Positions 6,005 to 8,064 of a stretch of DNA of 8,064 bases are shown here, piece after piece. Position 1 is the stretch's first letter; every line of letters starts with the position of its first letter. The notes under the pieces were generated by a model that worked only from the letters and a program-made list of their open reading frames with translations, was not told the origin of the DNA and did not search any database. The translations under genes were made by a program, and so were the position numbers. This DNA is from Streptosporangiaceae bacterium (GTDB lineage: Bacteria > Actinomycetota > Actinomycetes > Streptosporangiales > Streptosporangiaceae), in NCBI GenBank assembly GCA_025934635.1, contig JAICWX010000370.1:1-8064 (forward strand), written 5' to 3'.

Positions 6005-6574
6005 TCATCGGCACACGCTGGGCTGCGGCTCGCCCGGAGCGTAATGCGTCCATTCTGCCTTTGTTGGTGGGCCGGCATCGGCACAGAGTGCTGCGTACGG
6101 GTTAGCGAAAAGCGGCATTTGCCATAGCCGCACGGTGCCGTCGGTGTCGGCCGTGGCCAGGAGCGTGCCGTCCGGGCTGAAGGCCACGCCGGACACGCTC
6201 CCCGTGCCGGCACCGGCCGGGAGGGGAACGCCGACGGCCTGCCTGCTGGCCAGATCCCACAGCCGAGCATTTCCGTCGCTGTAGGCGGCAGCCAGCAGCT
6301 TGCCGTTCGGGCTGAACGCCACCCCGTTCACGCCGCCGCTGGTGACGGCCGGGAAGGGAGCGCCGACGGGCTGCCCGCTGCCCGGGTTCCACAGCCGCAC
6401 GGTGCCGTCACCGTCCGCGCTGGCCAGCAGTTTGCCGTCCGGGCTGAACGCCACCCCTAGCACGCTGCCCGCAGGGTCGGCCGGGAGGGGAGCGCCGACG
6501 GCTTGCCTGGTGGCCAGATCCCACAGCCGTACGTGCCCGTCCGTGTCGGCGGTGGCCAGCAGCGTGCTGTCCGG
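6005..6574 (-). pseudogene. C-terminal WD40 blades displaced by a frameshift
   Basis: This is the natural C-terminus of the WD40 protein, in a different frame from the upstream part. Across the break the text runs ...GGSVLRVAFS | PDSTLLATADTDGHVRLWD, so one blade is split exactly. Three more blades follow, then a tail with PYAALCADAGPPTKAEW and YAPGEPQPSVC before the stop at 6005. An LC...G...EW..Y.P....C tail is common at the end of actinobacterial WD40 proteins with N-terminal kinase or NTPase modules. The cause is CCGG at 6571-6574, where nearly every sister repeat has CCGGG (one has CCGGA): one base is missing. This frame stays open upstream to a GTG at 6769, but that part is out of frame with the blades. 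There is no independent start or RBS, so I treat it as the disconnected end of the same gene; a sequencing error is possible. Confidence 0.75.
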
Positions 6575-8064
6575 CTGAACGCCACCCTTAGCACGCTGCC
6601 CCCAGGGTCGGCCGGGAGGGGAGCGCTGGACGCTTGCCTGGTGTCCAGATCCCACGTTCGCACGGTGCCGTCGGTGTCGGCGGTGGCCAGCAGCTTGCCG
6701 TCCGGGCTGAACGCAACCGCGTTCCGTCCGGAAAAGCCGCCTGAAGCCTGCCCGGTGACCGGGTTCCACAGCCCAATGGTGGTGTCGCTATTGGCGCTGG
6801 CCAGCAGCTTGCCGTCTGGGCTGAACGCCACCCCATTCACGCGGCTCCCCGGGCCGGCTTCAGCCGGAAGGACGCCAGCGGATTGCCGGGAAGCCGGATC
6901 CCACAGCCGCACGGTGCCATCGCCGCCGGCGGCGGCTAGCAGCTTGCCGTCGGGGCTGAACACCACCCCATTCACGCCGCCGGTGACGGGCGGGAGGGGA
7001 GCGCCAGGAGTTCGCCGGGTGGCCGGGTTCCAGAGCCGCACGGTGCCGTCGCCGCCGGCGGTGGCCAGCAGCTTGCCGTCCGGGCTGAACGTCACCCCGT
7101 TCAGGCCGCCCGTGGCGGCAGCCAGGACGGGAGCGCCGACGGCCTGCCGGGTGGCCGGGTTCCACAGCCGCACATACCCGGCTGTGTCGGCTGTGGCCAG
7201 CAGCGTACCGTCCGGACTGAACGCCACCCCATACACGCTGCCGTTGGTGACAACCGGGAAGGGAACGCCGACGGCCCGCCGGGTCGCCGGGTTCCAGAGC
7301 CGCACGGTGCCGTCGATGTCGGCGGTGGCCAGCAGCTTGCCGTCCGGGCTGAACACCACCCCGTACAGGCCGCTGGGGGCAGCGGGGAAAGGGCCACCGA
7401 GGGCCTGCCGGGTGGCCGGGTTCCACAGCCGTACGTACCCGGCCGTGTCGACGGCGGCCAGCAGCTTGCCGTCCGGGCTGAACGCGACCCCGTTCAGGCT
7501 CGGCCCCCCGCCCCTGCCCGTGCCTTGTGGGCTGGTGCTAGCGAAGACGCGAGCGCCGACGGCCCGGTGGCTGGCGGGGTCCCACAGCCGTAGGTACCCG
7601 TCCGTGTCGGCGGTGGCCAGCAGCTTGCCGTCCGGGCTGAACGTCATCGATATCACGCCGCCCCCAGGGTCGGCCGGGAGGGGAGCGCCGACGGCCTGCC
7701 GGGTGGCCGGGTTCCACAGCAGCACGTTGCCCTCGGCGTCGGCGGTGGCCAGGACTTTGCCGTCCGGGCTGAACGCCACCCCGTACGCGCCTCCCCCCGA
7801 TCCGGTATCAACCGGGAGGGGAGCGCCGACGGCCTGCCCGGTGGCCGGGTTCCACAGCCGTACATAGCCGTCGCCGTAGGCGGCGGCCAGCAGCTTGCCG
7901 TCCGGGCTGAATGCTGTCTGTTGCACGCCGGGGTTGGCTGGACCAAAGTAGGTGGCTGGATCACCGGGCAGGATGCCGTCTTGCTGCTGCTCGATCAGCA
8001 AGCTCGCCAGGACGGGAGCGCCGACGGCCTGCCGGGTGGCCGGGTTCCACAGCCGCACATACCC
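6120..8064 (-). repeat. Intragenic tandem array of about 130-bp WD40 units
   Basis: About 15 units with strongly conserved nucleotide blocks. On the plus strand these are CAGCTTGCCGTCCGGGCTGA (and close variants), CACAGCCGCACGGTGCCGTC and GCCGACGGCCTGCCGGGTGG. Unit length varies from about 115 to 160 bp through the inter-blade linkers. Synonymous sites are conserved too, suggesting recent duplication or gene conversion. Confidence 0.85.
6457..8064 (-). CDS. WD40-repeat protein, N-terminus outside window, frameshifted
   Basis: The frame is open through the right edge, so the apparent GTG at 8058 is not the true start. It contains ten complete blades and partial ones of the form AFSPDGKLLATADTDGTVRLW followed by NPATRQAVGAPLPA, about 42-53 residues each. 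Blades carry the expected Asp (in DG/DT turns) and LW ends of beta-propeller repeats. Together with the four blades past the frameshift this makes about 15, enough for two seven-bladed propellers. WD40 propellers are protein-interaction scaffolds. In actinobacteria such arrays usually follow an N-terminal Ser/Thr kinase, nSTAND/NACHT NTPase or TIR/peptidase domain, but that part is not visible, so the effector is unknown. A one-base deletion near 6573 turns the frame into an unrelated tail ending at TAG (6459-6457), losing the last blades and the Cys-containing C-terminus. No promoter is visible in the window. Confidence 0.85.
   Translation of the reverse strand, partial: GYVRLWNPATRQAVGAPVLASLLIEQQQDGILPGDPATYFGPANPGVQQTAFSPDGKLLAAAYGDGYVRLWNPATGQAVGAPLPVDTGSGGGAYGVAFSPDGKVLATADAEGNVLLWNPATRQAVGAPLPADPGGGVISMTFSPDGKLLATADTDGYLRLWDPASHRAVGARVFASTSPQGTGRGGGPSLNGVAFSPDGKLLAAVDTAGYVRLWNPATRQALGGPFPAAPSGLYGVVFSPDGKLLATADIDGTVRLWNPATRRAVGVPFPVVTNGSVYGVAFSPDGTLLATADTAGYVRLWNPATRQAVGAPVLAAATGGLNGVTFSPDGKLLATAGGDGTVRLWNPATRRTPGAPLPPVTGGVNGVVFSPDGKLLAAAGGDGTVRLWDPASRQSAGVLPAEAGPGSRVNGVAFSPDGKLLASANSDTTIGLWNPVTGQASGGFSGRNAVAFSPDGKLLATADTDGTVRTWDLDTRQASSAPLPADPGGSVLRVAFSRTARCWPPPTRTGTYGCGIWPPGKPSALPSRPTLRAAC

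Noticed and set aside
5275..6105. 276-codon plus-strand frame in the spacer
   Set aside because: Arg/Pro/Ala-rich, no recognisable domain, and out of frame with the better IS110-like segment it overlaps.
6503..7867. 454-codon plus-strand repetitive frame
   Set aside because: Antisense of the WD40 array; its repeats merely mirror the blades.
6120..8064. CRISPR array
   Set aside because: The regular repeats are about 130-bp coding units of WD40 blades, far longer than CRISPR repeats and translated continuously.

Overview
The window is high-GC DNA with the codon usage and protein families of an actinobacterium (probably a filamentous actinomycete; the genus cannot be read from it). All host genes read on the minus strand. 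One intact insertion sequence reads on the plus strand.

Right to left (minus-strand order): (1) 6005-8064 is the C-terminal part of a long WD40-repeat protein with about 15 near-identical blades. It enters from outside the window and is broken by a one-base deletion near 6573. (2) 5036-6004 is a gene-poor spacer holding a decayed IS110-type transposase fragment, a 16-bp direct repeat, strong hairpins and the upstream region of the next operon. (3) 3905-5035 is a GT4-type glycosyltransferase. (4) 2372-3903 is a complete 1532-bp IS110-family element with a DEDD transposase and a long 5' noncoding end. (5) 1336-2376 is a conserved protein that looks like an (alpha/alpha)-toroid carbohydrate enzyme. 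(6) 1-1339 is a GH130-family glycosidase/phosphorylase running off the left edge. Genes 3, 5 and 6 form one carbohydrate operon. The last two overlap by 4 bp (GTGA). Removing the IS would give the same 4-bp GTGA overlap between the glycosyltransferase and the toroid gene, so the element landed exactly in a translationally coupled junction without changing either reading frame.

The best signal is a bridge RNA in the left end of the IS110 element (about 2386-2595). It has a 5' stem-loop, a target-binding loop closed by a perfect 8-bp stem and a donor-binding loop closed by a stem of 10 pairs plus one mismatch. The guide segments can be read directly. In the target loop, CCTCGCT and GCGTGAG match the left and right halves of the actual insertion site. 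In the donor loop, ACAGGGC and CAGTGAG match the element's own right and left ends. A perfect TTGACA lies 8 bp inside the right end, where a circular junction would place it upstream of the RNA. Bridge RNAs are a known feature of IS110 elements. What is new here is the guide/target decoding for this element from a single insertion.
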